From: JBCCIM01 sp965263205 | GTDB taxonomy: Bacteria; Bacteroidota; Rhodothermia; Rhodothermales; JAHQVL01 | Direction: 5' to 3' | Assembly: GCA_965263205.1 (NCBI GenBank) | Contig: CBDHHF010000014.1 | Span: 124,001 to 188,000, forward strand | DNA: 64,000 nucleotides | Shown here: piece by piece, positions 44,668 to 53,744 of the stretch | How the letters are laid out: every line of letters begins with the position of its first letter | Position numbering within the stretch: the stretch's first letter is position 1 | Program-made: the position numbers and the translations under genes | The notes under the pieces: generated by a model | What the model was told of the DNA's origin: nothing | Database searches by the model: none | The model's input: the letters and a program-made list of their open reading frames with translations, nothing else

Positions 44668-44933
44668 TTGTTTACCTCACGCGTTAAGGTGTGGCCTGAT
44701 TTTTTCAGGCTCCCTGTTTCCGGCACTGTTACTTATAATGGTGCTTTTTGGCTCCATAGCCGGCTTTGTGACGATAAATTGCTATAAATTGCTATGCGAT
44801 GCGATAAATCGTAATTTACCGCGCCCCAACCCTGCCAAACCACGTTTTAGTTTAAGCCATCTCAACGCACGTCGCCTATTTACCTCTGCTACGATTCCTA
44901 GTTTATCCTATAAAACCCGTTCTCACACGGTGT

Positions 44934-46658
44934 ATGTTGTACAAAAAGCAGATGGTTTTCAGAATCCTCATCCTGGCACTGCTCCTCCCGCTCTCGGCTA
45001 ATGCCCAGAATCGCACGGGAGGCAGAATCAACGATCCTGGCCGGATCAACCCTTTCCAGCAACTACAGCAGCAGTTTGCAAATGCGGCTGCCACCGTTAG
45101 TGGACTCCTCGTCATGGAAGGTGCGGTGGACATGGATGCCTATATCGTTGGTCCTGGCGATCAGTTTAGCCTTTCACTGGGCGGCTCCAGTCCGCTACAA
45201 TTAATTGCGCCTGTTTCTGCAGAAGGCCAATTACAGTTATTCGATGTTGGTAGCATTCCGGCGGCGGGCAAAACGTTGCGCGAAGTAGTGGACCTTGCGA
45301 CCGAAACGTTGAGTGTCCAGTATGCGAACATCGCTGTCAACGTGAGTTTGCAGTTGCCGAGACGATTTTACGTGCACCTCGCCGGCGCTGTACCCGAACC
45401 CGGCCGTTACCTGATGCTTCCCCTTGCGCGACTGGACGATGCCGTGCAACAGGCTTTTGCCCCGCAGGCTACCGCCCGCCCAGACCCTACAGCCGGCGGC
45501 GAAGTCCGTATTGTCGGCTCCGCTGCATCGGAGATCCCTGCAACACAGGCGGGCTACAATCCTTCGCTTCGCAATATCAAAATCATGCATAGCGATGGTT
45601 CAAGCTCTAACTTCGACCTGTTTCGCTACTATATCGAAGGCAATCTTGCGCACAATCCCTATCTGAAGGACGGAGACGTTATCAGTCTGGCAACATACGA
45701 TGAACGAAACGCTATCCTCGTGACAGGCGGCGTGGCCTCGCCTGGAAAAATAGAATATCGTGCCGGCGACACCGTACTGGATATCATCAATTTTGTAACC
45801 AATGAGTCTGATCTGGTGAGCCTCGATCGCGTCCGCCTCACACGGCGCAACAAAGGAGTCGTTGAGCCGCCGGTTGACCTTAATCTCCAGGATTTACTAA
45901 ACGGCACCCTGACGCCACCAACATTGATGCCGGGCGATCACATAAACGTACAGATTCCAGAAGTAGCGGAAGCTGCCATTTACGGGTTTGTCAACTATCC
46001 GGGCACGTTTCCCATTGAGAATGCGAAGACCACGTTGCGCGAACTGGTTACACTGGCCGGCGGCCTCAAGCCCGAGGCAAGCCTTCGTGCAGCCTATCTA
46101 GAGCGCCGGCAATCGCAAGCTCGCAAGCCTGGCAGCGAAACAAGCGACCTGGATTTCTTCGAGCGCACCTACTTTAGAAAATCACTGGCCCAAAACAGCA
46201 TATCGATCAATATCGAATCAGCGCTACAACCAGATGCTGAAGATGTGATTCTGTACAGCGGCGATGTGGTTGTTTTCCCACGCGATGAGCAAACCATCCA
46301 CGTGGTGGGCAATGTGTTAAAGCCGGGTTATATCCCCTTCACGCCTGGCAAGCCGGCATCGTACTACGTCCAGTTGGCCGGCGGCGAAGGACCACTTACC
46401 ACGGGCAGCTACGTATTTGAAGCCGGCAGCGGCAAGGTGTATACAAACACCAATCACATTGTGAAGCCCGGCGACACCGTATTTATCAACCGGCAGTCTA
46501 TCGCTGACACCCCCGAGTTGCAAGCCTTGCTGTTACAGAACGAAGTTTCTGCCCGGCAAACCCGCATTGCCAGAACGCAAACGATCATTACAGGCATCAC
46601 GGCCCTCGTGAGCGTAGTGAACACGTTTTTGCTCATTCGCGACCGCCTAAACAATTAG
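44934..46658 (+). CDS. Wza-like polysaccharide export protein
   Basis: A 574-residue protein of the outer-membrane polysaccharide export family. It has a signal peptide (FRILILALLLPLSANAQ), a poly-export domain (DAYIVGPGDQFSLSLGGSSP), and about three SLBB-type domains (VTGGVASPGKIEYRAGDTV, YGFVNYPGTFPIENAKTTLR, VVGNVLKPGYIPFTPGKPAS). A final hydrophobic helix (IITGITALVSVVNTFLLI) is where Wza has its outer-membrane helix. No lipobox cysteine is visible, unlike Wza. It opens the exopolysaccharide locus; its stop codon TAG is the first three bases of repeat copy C. Confidence 0.88.
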   Translation: MLYKKQMVFRILILALLLPLSANAQNRTGGRINDPGRINPFQQLQQQFANAAATVSGLLVMEGAVDMDAYIVGPGDQFSLSLGGSSPLQLIAPVSAEGQLQLFDVGSIPAAGKTLREVVDLATETLSVQYANIAVNVSLQLPRRFYVHLAGAVPEPGRYLMLPLARLDDAVQQAFAPQATARPDPTAGGEVRIVGSAASEIPATQAGYNPSLRNIKIMHSDGSSSNFDLFRYYIEGNLAHNPYLKDGDVISLATYDERNAILVTGGVASPGKIEYRAGDTVLDIINFVTNESDLVSLDRVRLTRRNKGVVEPPVDLNLQDLLNGTLTPPTLMPGDHINVQIPEVAEAAIYGFVNYPGTFPIENAKTTLRELVTLAGGLKPEASLRAAYLERRQSQARKPGSETSDLDFFERTYFRKSLAQNSISINIESALQPDAEDVILYSGDVVVFPRDEQTIHVVGNVLKPGYIPFTPGKPASYYVQLAGGEGPLTTGSYVFEAGSGKVYTNTNHIVKPGDTVFINRQSIADTPELQALLLQNEVSARQTRIARTQTIITGITALVSVVNTFLLIRDRLNN

Positions 46659-46757
46659 GCTTTGTCTGAAAACCCCGAATTAGCAGAGACAAAGCCGTAT
46701 CCTGAGCGAATGCGAAGGATCTAATAAAGCAGCACTGAATTTTCAAACGAACCCTAA
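46656..46757. repeat. Dispersed 3'-end repeat, copy C
   Basis: Begins with the TAG stop of the export gene. Inverted arms GGCTTTGTCT (46658-46667) and AGACAAAGCC (46687-46696), then GTATCCTGAGCGAATGCGAA and GGATCTAATAAAGCAGCACT. About 90% identical by eye to copy B in reverse orientation. Confidence 0.9.
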
Positions 46758-46819
46758 TTGCTGACGCGCTGCACGCTGTATTGCAAATGAACCAACAGAA
46801 CAGCGCGCTGTAGCCCTGC

Positions 46820-48052
46820 ATGCAGCAGGAACCACTATTGAACGAAGGAACGTCCAAATACACCATGGAAACGGCTGAATCCGCAGAAAACGAAAAAGTA
46901 ATTGCCCGGCTTTGGGAATACGTCGGCACGCTGTTCAGGTGGCGAAGGACCATCATCGGCATCACCGGGCTCGTCGCCATTTTGTCGATTGTCTTGAGCC
47001 TGTTGATGACCAACTGGTACGCCGCATCAGCGCGCTTGCTATCGCCTGAATCCAGTGGCACCAACCCGCTTTCTGCAGCCCTTGCCAGCAACCTGGCATC
47101 AGCGGCTTCCGCATTCCTCGGCGGAGGAAATGGCGACTACCTCCGGTATAAAACCATCCTTTCCAGCCGCACCATGTATGAGCGGGTTGTCGATGAATTT
47201 GACCTGGTATCGGTATACGAAACGGAAGAAAGCCTGTCGCCACGCGATGCAGCCATTCGAATCCTCGCTGAAAACACTGCCTATCCAATCGACGAAGAAG
47301 ATGAGTACCTGTCGGTTGTTGTGCTCGATACAGATCCGCAACGCGCAGCGGACATGGCAAACTATATTGTCAGCCAGTTGAATGTGCGCAACAGCGAATT
47401 GGCATCCCAGGACGCCGGCAACTACCGCCGCTTTGTCGAAGCACGGTACAAAGAGACCTTATCCAGGCTAGATTCACTCAAAGACAAAACGCAAGCGTTC
47501 CAGGAAGCAAACCAGGTTTTCAACCTCGAGTCTCAAGCAACGGCCTTCCTTGAGCAAGTAGCGAGTTTGCGTGCAGAATCATACGCGCTCGAAATCGAAT
47601 ACGAGGCACTAAAACAGCAATACGGCACCGAAAATCCCCGCGTCCGTGCTGCGCGGAATGCGATGGAAACAGCAAATCGCAAAGGAGATGAAGTACTCGC
47701 CGGCGGTGGCGAGGTGCTACCTGTTGCCCGCGGTGATTTCCCCGAGGTCATGCGCACCTATGTTGAACTCGAACAAGAAATGCGTATCCAGAAAAGCATC
47801 CTGGAAATTATTGCGCCCATGTTTGAGCAAGCCCGTTTCCAGGAAGAACGGAAATATGAAGCAGTGCAAGTTGTCGACAAAGCCGTTGCCCCTATCGATA
47901 AAGCCAAACCCAAGCGTTCGCTGATTGTGATTGGCGCCACGCTCTCCGGTTTTTTGCTCAGCCTTCTGTTTGTGCTCGTCATGGACTGGTGGCAGCGTAA
48001 AGGTGGCTACATTTTGCAACGGATCGGCGAAGAAGCCCGCAAAGGCGCATAA
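46820..48052 (+). CDS. Wzz-type polysaccharide chain-length/co-polymerase protein
   Basis: A 410-residue inner-membrane protein with two membrane helices, one near 47-67 (IIGITGLVAILSIVLSLLM) and one near 378-398 (LIVIGATLSGFLLSLLFVLV), and a long periplasmic coiled-coil between (DSLKDKTQAFQEANQVFNLE). That is the Wzz/PCP layout. It has no C-terminal tyrosine kinase domain, so any kinase would be separate. An in-frame ATG at 46865 is an alternative start. Confidence 0.88.
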   Translation: MQQEPLLNEGTSKYTMETAESAENEKVIARLWEYVGTLFRWRRTIIGITGLVAILSIVLSLLMTNWYAASARLLSPESSGTNPLSAALASNLASAASAFLGGGNGDYLRYKTILSSRTMYERVVDEFDLVSVYETEESLSPRDAAIRILAENTAYPIDEEDEYLSVVVLDTDPQRAADMANYIVSQLNVRNSELASQDAGNYRRFVEARYKETLSRLDSLKDKTQAFQEANQVFNLESQATAFLEQVASLRAESYALEIEYEALKQQYGTENPRVRAARNAMETANRKGDEVLAGGGEVLPVARGDFPEVMRTYVELEQEMRIQKSILEIIAPMFEQARFQEERKYEAVQVVDKAVAPIDKAKPKRSLIVIGATLSGFLLSLLFVLVMDWWQRKGGYILQRIGEEARKGA

Positions 48053-48066
48053 GCAGCGGTGCTCTG

Positions 48067-49530
48067 ATGCAATACTCACCGCAACTCCCTCCTCAATATT
48101 CGCCATGGATCATGCGGCTGTGGCGACTGGGGTCCTGGCTCTTAGGGCTTGGACTGGTTGCCGGCGTCGCGTTCATTTTATATCTCACGTGGCACGTTGA
48201 AGAATACGTTGCGCTGTTTCTTGTTGTCCCCATCGGACTGTTCGCCATTCCTTTCCTGCTCAAGCGACCGGACATCTTCCTTTATGCCGCCCTCGCCGGC
48301 TTTGTCGCGATCACGAGCCGGCAGGCAGGTGTTCAACTCACCGAGGTCATCTATGGCCTGATTTTCCTCGGCTTTCTTGTTTACTGGTATTTTGTGGAGC
48401 TATTTCTGAAAGAGAGCCGGCTCATCTATACAAAAACCGATTGGGCACTCTTTCTCTTTTTGAGTTATGCCTTCCTCTCCGCTTCCTGGGCCATCCTCTT
48501 TGGCGCTAAGCTTAGCGTCATTTTCGGCGAAGTGTTGATTTTGATCATGATGGCGTTCTACTTCCCCATCGCCACCCTGATCAGGAAAAACCCGGAGAAA
48601 ATAAAATACATCCTGCTGATTCTGGCATGGATCGGCCTGTTTGTATCGATTAGAAATATATTAGAGTACCGGTCGGACCTCTCAGCAGCTGAAAAACTGT
48701 ATCACGTTTTGTCCGGACGCGTGGCCCTGAATGAGGTACTACTCATGATGCCGGCACTCGGTGCGCTCACCTTCCTGCTCTATGCCAGGGAATGGCGTCA
48801 CCGCATTGTGATTGCCGGCCTCTTCATCCTCTTCTTTGCCTGCCTGATTGTAACCCAAAGCCGTGGCTACTGGATGGCGTTTTTCCTCGGCGCATTTGCC
48901 CTGTTCATGCTCACTGACATTCGGCGGAAAGTCAGCATCATGGCTTTGTTTGTCTCGGGCATTGCCGGCTTTATCACCATTGGATTCATCGTATTCCCAG
49001 CCTACGCGCCTCTTGTATTGACCGGCATGATTGAGCGTTTTGCTTCACTCGGCACGGCAATTACCTCAGACCTTTCGCTGGTAAACCGTTTTTATGAATC
49101 CATGGCGGTGTGGGAATACATCAAAGCCAATCCAATTTTGGGGTACGGCATCGGGACACCCTACGAGTACTTCAACATTATCAGCGATCACAACCGGGTT
49201 TGGGCCTTTATCCACAATGGGTACCTGGGGATGTGGTACAAATACGGCATCATCGGACTGTCACTGCTGCTCTACTTCTGGTTTAGCAGCATCTGGCATG
49301 GCATACAGTTATTCAGAACGCGTACCTTGCCCACCCTCTACCGGGTTACCGCCCTTGCCTGCACCGTTTGCCTGATTGGAGAAACGCTGGTTGCAAACAC
49401 GTCAACGCCGTTTCAGAGCGAAGATCCAACGCTGATGATCACCATGATGGCTGCCATGATCGCGGGATTGCGGATGGCGAGCCCGCAGGACACGAAGCCA
49501 GTTCCTGCAGCGGATAAACCTGGCGCGTGA
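48067..49530 (+). CDS. O-antigen ligase/polymerase (Wzy/WaaL family)
   Basis: A 487-residue multispanning membrane protein with about 11-12 helices. The Wzy_C/WaaL region is recognisable by VTQSRGYWMAFFLGAFALFM, followed by a large periplasmic loop with ILGYGIGTPYEYFNIISDHN and HNGYLGMWYKYG. In a locus with a flippase and a chain-length protein it is most likely the repeat-unit polymerase. It starts 15 bases after the chain-length gene. Confidence 0.85.
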   Translation: MQYSPQLPPQYSPWIMRLWRLGSWLLGLGLVAGVAFILYLTWHVEEYVALFLVVPIGLFAIPFLLKRPDIFLYAALAGFVAITSRQAGVQLTEVIYGLIFLGFLVYWYFVELFLKESRLIYTKTDWALFLFLSYAFLSASWAILFGAKLSVIFGEVLILIMMAFYFPIATLIRKNPEKIKYILLILAWIGLFVSIRNILEYRSDLSAAEKLYHVLSGRVALNEVLLMMPALGALTFLLYAREWRHRIVIAGLFILFFACLIVTQSRGYWMAFFLGAFALFMLTDIRRKVSIMALFVSGIAGFITIGFIVFPAYAPLVLTGMIERFASLGTAITSDLSLVNRFYESMAVWEYIKANPILGYGIGTPYEYFNIISDHNRVWAFIHNGYLGMWYKYGIIGLSLLLYFWFSSIWHGIQLFRTRTLPTLYRVTALACTVCLIGETLVANTSTPFQSEDPTLMITMMAAMIAGLRMASPQDTKPVPAADKPGA

Positions 49531-49531
49531 C

Positions 49532-50800
49532 ATGGCGAAAAGCCTGATAAAGAATATCACGTGGCTCGGGTTTGGTAGTGCAGCGGTACGTCCCATATGG
49601 TTCATCTTCATCGTGTATGTGGTATACGACACCATTGGGACAAGTGAATACGGATTGCTCACGGGTGCGCTTTCCCTTATGGCGATACTGGCCGGCATTG
49701 CCAGTCTTGGCACTTCACAACTCACCATCCGCGAGGTTGCACGCGACAATGCGCAAGCCAGCCAATACCTGACAAATTTTTTGCCCCTCAGGCTACTGCT
49801 GGGTGTTTTGTGCCTGGCACTGGGGCTTGCCATCAGCCAGTGGCTCACAGACCAGAAGGCCCTATCTGACGCAACCAGAGATCAGTACATGCTGGCTTAT
49901 GCGTTTGCCGGCTGCTACGCCCTGGCCCTTAACCTCACCGAATTCTGCCGCAGCTTCTACCGGGCCCACGAAACGCTACGCGATGAAGCCATCTCAATCA
50001 TTATCGAGAAAGTATTGACCGTCGGTCTCGGCACGCTCGTATTATTACGCTGGCCATCTGCTGCGGGCGCGTTAGCAGGGATTGCAACGGGCATGGGGGT
50101 TACCTTCTTGCTTAACCTTGCCTGGGTTGGCCACAAGTTTGCAACATTTAGCCCACGGTGGTTTGATCGCGCTTTTATCCGCAAAGGCCTAAAAACGGCA
50201 CTCCCGCTTGGCCTGGTGAGTATTTTTGTGTTGATCTATTTCCGAACAGACAGCGTTATGCTTCAGGCCATTCAGGGCGAGGAAGCTACGGGGCAATACG
50301 GGATTGCATTCCGCGTGCTCGAGGCACTCCTGCTTTTCCCGGGTATCATCGTTGCCGTTTTACTTCCGCGGCTCTCTACCCTTTTTGCCGGTGAGGTGAG
50401 TCCTGAATTCAATCGTTTGCTCAACAAAAGCATCTGGATATTAGCCGGCTTTGGTTTCGCGGTTGCGATCACGTTGAGCCTGGCGGCACCGTTTATCGTA
50501 GGCTTACTGGAAGAAGGGCCGGCCGCCCTCCCGGCAACCAACGCGTTGCGCATCCTGGTGTGGACCTTCCCTTTTTCGAGTGTGAACTACCTGTATAGCA
50601 CTGCGTTAACCGCTGCTGACGATCAACGCGCGCTGGCGTGGATACTTGGTGGTGCAGTACTTTTCAATATTTCCTTGAACGCTGCGCTTATTCCTACACA
50701 ATCGCTCTATGGTGCCAGTTTTGCTACGTTGCTAACACAACTTGTAGTGATGCTGGCCATGATAATCCGGTATCGCAGCCGGCGCACCCTCAACGCGTAA
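49532..50800 (+). CDS. Wzx-type oligosaccharide flippase
   Basis: A 422-residue MATE/Wzx-type membrane protein with about 12 helices. It begins MAKSLIKNITWLGFGSAAVR, with GLLTGALSLMAILAGIASLG and a C-terminal half with AFRVLEALLLFPGIIVAVLL and LPATNALRILVWTFPFSSVN. It moves the lipid-linked repeat unit across the inner membrane. Its ATG follows the polymerase stop by one base, so the two are translationally coupled. Confidence 0.88.
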   Translation: MAKSLIKNITWLGFGSAAVRPIWFIFIVYVVYDTIGTSEYGLLTGALSLMAILAGIASLGTSQLTIREVARDNAQASQYLTNFLPLRLLLGVLCLALGLAISQWLTDQKALSDATRDQYMLAYAFAGCYALALNLTEFCRSFYRAHETLRDEAISIIIEKVLTVGLGTLVLLRWPSAAGALAGIATGMGVTFLLNLAWVGHKFATFSPRWFDRAFIRKGLKTALPLGLVSIFVLIYFRTDSVMLQAIQGEEATGQYGIAFRVLEALLLFPGIIVAVLLPRLSTLFAGEVSPEFNRLLNKSIWILAGFGFAVAITLSLAAPFIVGLLEEGPAALPATNALRILVWTFPFSSVNYLYSTALTAADDQRALAWILGGAVLFNISLNAALIPTQSLYGASFATLLTQLVVMLAMIIRYRSRRTLNA

Positions 50801-50834
50801 CCCAACCCTGAAATCCAGGCAGTAACGAAAGCTT

Positions 50835-51608
50835 ATGACAAACGAGCTATCCGCAAATCCCCCAAAGAAAAACATCTGGCGGTCTATTCGCGGCCGGGCC
50901 ATCAACTGGTATGTTGATACCTACAATGCATTGCGAGGCGGCAAGCAAAGCGTGCAAGCAACATCTGGAATTTCAGCGTTTGAAGAGATTCAGCTTCATG
51001 CAACGAGGCGCTCTGATATTAACGAGCATCTCGCAATGCTCTTCGCCGAAACCATTCGGATGCAACCCCGACTGATTGTCGAGATGGGTGTCCGTGGTGG
51101 TGAAAGTACGTTTGCGTTTGAGCGAGCAGCCAAATTTTCCGATGCAACACTCCTCAGCATCGACATCGACAACTGCGAGAACGCATCCAGCTACCCACAC
51201 TGGCATTTTTTGCAAGCTGACGACATTGCGTTTTCCAAAGAATTCCCAGCCTGGTGCAAAGGGCAGGGATTGGAGCCACGTGTGGAAGTCATGTTTATCG
51301 ACACCAGCCATTTCTACGACCATACGGTGCAAGAAATTGAGCACTGGTTTCCGTACCTGGCTGACCACGCCCTCGTCTTTTTCCACGACACCAACATGCA
51401 GGACATTTACCGCCGGCGGGATGGTTCACTGGGCCGAGGCTGGCAAAACGAACGCGGCGTGATCCGTGCCATTGAAGATTACTTCAACAAGACGTTCGAC
51501 GAGACGCGTGATTTTGTTCATGTGGAGCCCGGCTGGATCATCAGGCACTACGCGCACAACAGTGGGATGACGGTGCTTGAGCGTCTTGCAAAAACAGAAG
51601 CCCCGTAA
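50835..51608 (+). CDS. Class I SAM-dependent methyltransferase
   Basis: A 257-residue methyltransferase. Motif I is LIVEMGVRGGESTFAF, followed by the acidic LLSIDIDN and VMFIDTSHFYDHTVQE. This is the Methyltransf_24/CmcI-like type that often modifies sugars or their acceptors. The final 60 residues carry HDTNMQDIYRRRDG, a likely metal or substrate site. It follows wzx by 34 bases. Confidence 0.8.
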   Translation: MTNELSANPPKKNIWRSIRGRAINWYVDTYNALRGGKQSVQATSGISAFEEIQLHATRRSDINEHLAMLFAETIRMQPRLIVEMGVRGGESTFAFERAAKFSDATLLSIDIDNCENASSYPHWHFLQADDIAFSKEFPAWCKGQGLEPRVEVMFIDTSHFYDHTVQEIEHWFPYLADHALVFFHDTNMQDIYRRRDGSLGRGWQNERGVIRAIEDYFNKTFDETRDFVHVEPGWIIRHYAHNSGMTVLERLAKTEAP

Positions 51609-51642
51609 CACCAACCTATTTACTGCGCACCGGCACGGTTCG

Positions 51643-52566
51643 ATGGACGTTTCAGTCATTATTGTGAGCTACAACACCTACGCCTTGACGTACGAGGCTG
51701 TAGCTTCTGCTTTTGACGCAACGCCGGCACTGGATATCGAAGTCATCGTAATCGACAATAACTCGCCGGATGGAAGCGCTGAAAAACTCAAGGCTGCCTT
51801 TGCTGATCGCGAATTAAACCTGACCATCGTACACAACAAAGAAAACGCAGGATTCTCAGCGGCCAACAACCAGGGCACAGCGCTTTCCCAGGGTAAGTAC
51901 CTCTTCTTCCTCAATCCAGATACAGTTGTCCACCAAGGTGCCATCAACGCACTTGTTGATTTTTTGAAGCAGCATCCCAGTGCCGGCGCCGTGGGGCCAC
52001 ATGTGCTCAACACAGATGGTACGGATCAGGTGAGCGTAGCCTATTTCACAAACGCCTGGCGCATTCTCAAACATCATTTACCGCTGCTTGATGTATTGGC
52101 CGGTGCAACAGAAGCCAAGTATCCCCGCGAAACCAAACCGGTAGAGGTTGTCAAGGGATGCGCTATTATGCTCGACCGGGATACCCTTGCAGCAGTGGGC
52201 GGCTGGGACGAGCGCTATTTCATGTACTCGGAAGAGACAGAGCTTTGCCTTGCCCTGCACAACGCCGGCCACACCAATTACTTTGTTAAAGAAGCAACGA
52301 TTACCCACCACGGTGGCCAAAGCTCCATGGCGTATTATGCTGAGCAGCAAGTGGTGCAACAGCGGAGCGCGCTGCAGTTTTTACGGCAACACCATAATTT
52401 AGCAACGCGGATTGTACATCGGCTGAGCGGCCTTGTCGGCTTTGGCGCGCGCGCCATTATTTTCCCGGTGGTTGCTCTTTTAAGGCCGTCGCAAGCTGAA
52501 GGGTACAAACGGCGCGGTGAAGCTGCCGGCCGGCTCTTCCGCTGGTTTTTGCTTGAATACGCTTAA
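51643..52566 (+). CDS. GT2-family glycosyltransferase
   Basis: A 307-residue GT-A fold enzyme. It starts MDVSVIIVSYNTYALTYEAV, has IDNNSPDGSAEKL and NAGFSAANNQG, the metal motif in FFLNPDTVV, and the acceptor loop GGWDERYFMYSEETEL. This is the rhamnosyltransferase-like group of family 2. The frame also opens at 51577, inside the previous gene; the ATG at 51643 gives the family start. A C-terminal helix may bind the membrane. Confidence 0.9.
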   Translation: MDVSVIIVSYNTYALTYEAVASAFDATPALDIEVIVIDNNSPDGSAEKLKAAFADRELNLTIVHNKENAGFSAANNQGTALSQGKYLFFLNPDTVVHQGAINALVDFLKQHPSAGAVGPHVLNTDGTDQVSVAYFTNAWRILKHHLPLLDVLAGATEAKYPRETKPVEVVKGCAIMLDRDTLAAVGGWDERYFMYSEETELCLALHNAGHTNYFVKEATITHHGGQSSMAYYAEQQVVQQRSALQFLRQHHNLATRIVHRLSGLVGFGARAIIFPVVALLRPSQAEGYKRRGEAAGRLFRWFLLEYA

Positions 52567-52585
52567 CCTATCGTAGTATCGCCCC

Positions 52586-53743
52586 ATGTCCACCAAACCC
52601 GTCTTTTATTTCACCCGCATGTTGCCTGCATACCGTCTGCCGATTATGGAGCGGCTGAACGAGCGACTTGACGGTCGGCTCGTGGTTTGCCATGGCCAAC
52701 CGCCAAATGGCAACCCGGTGCTCATGAAAGATATTCAGGGCGAATTTAAACGGGAAATACTTACAAACTACTGGTTTCGGGATACCACAGCGCACCTGCA
52801 GTTCTATCACAAGGTGTTTGCCAAACACGATGCACCTTCGGTGGTACTGGCAGAGGAATCGCCCCGATCGATTATGCTGCCGGGCCTGCTGCGCCGTGCC
52901 CGCAAAGTAGGCGCCGGACGCGTCTTGTGGGGGATTTTCTATTCTGTACATCGTCCATTCTCAGCAAAACACAGACTGCAGCGTTATCGCATTGCGATGG
53001 CAAATCGGGTAGAGGCTTGTGCCTGTTACGCAAAACAATCGCGTACCTACCTCAAGCCACATGTGCCCGAAGAAAAGCTGTTTGTTGCGCAAAACACAAT
53101 GGATACGGATACGCTGTTTGCCCTGCGACAAACCCTCCAAACAGAAGGCAAAACGGCTGTCCGCAATCGACTTGGCATACCTGCTGATCACCACGTGTTT
53201 GTGTTTGTCGCGCAACTGGTTGCCCGCAAGGGTACCCGCGAGCTTATCGAGATTTTTGAACGCTATCAGGCTGAACATCCAGCCAGCCTCATTGTCATGG
53301 GTGGCGGACCAGAGCGCGAGAACATGGAAGCACTCGTCGCTGAGAAGCAGTTGAGTCATGTACAGTTTTTAGGCTCGGTGCCAGATTTGCACGATTCTGC
53401 GCCCTACATTTTTGCTGCTGATGTCATGTTACAGCCTGGCTATGTTGGCCTCGTAGTAAATCATGCGTTTGCTCTGGGCGTGCCCGTTGTTACGCAGGAG
53501 GCCCCCGGTAACTTGCCGTTTCATGGCCCGGAAGTAGAGTCCATCGAACATGGCAGTAACGGGATGATTGTGGCGCGTGACAACTCGGAAGCGATGCAAT
53601 CGGCACTCAAACGCGTCATCCATGAGCAGCAGGCGTTTTCACACGCAGCAACTACGTATGCAGAAACCAGACTTACACTCGATAATCTGGTTGATGGCCT
53701 GATTGCTGCCATTGAACACGCAGAGCAAACAAAAAAGGGTTGA
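52586..53743 (+). CDS. GT4-family glycosyltransferase
   Basis: A 385-residue GT-B enzyme. The N-terminal domain is FYFTRMLPAYRLPIMERLNE; the C-terminal nucleotide-sugar domain has VFVAQLVARKGTRELIEIFE, VMGGGPERENMEAL and the acidic loop ADVMLQPGYVGLVVNHAFAL in place of the common E-x7-E. Its order and spacing place it in the exopolysaccharide operon. Confidence 0.88.
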   Translation: MSTKPVFYFTRMLPAYRLPIMERLNERLDGRLVVCHGQPPNGNPVLMKDIQGEFKREILTNYWFRDTTAHLQFYHKVFAKHDAPSVVLAEESPRSIMLPGLLRRARKVGAGRVLWGIFYSVHRPFSAKHRLQRYRIAMANRVEACACYAKQSRTYLKPHVPEEKLFVAQNTMDTDTLFALRQTLQTEGKTAVRNRLGIPADHHVFVFVAQLVARKGTRELIEIFERYQAEHPASLIVMGGGPERENMEALVAEKQLSHVQFLGSVPDLHDSAPYIFAADVMLQPGYVGLVVNHAFALGVPVVTQEAPGNLPFHGPEVESIEHGSNGMIVARDNSEAMQSALKRVIHEQQAFSHAATTYAETRLTLDNLVDGLIAAIEHAEQTKKG

Positions 53744-53744
53744 T

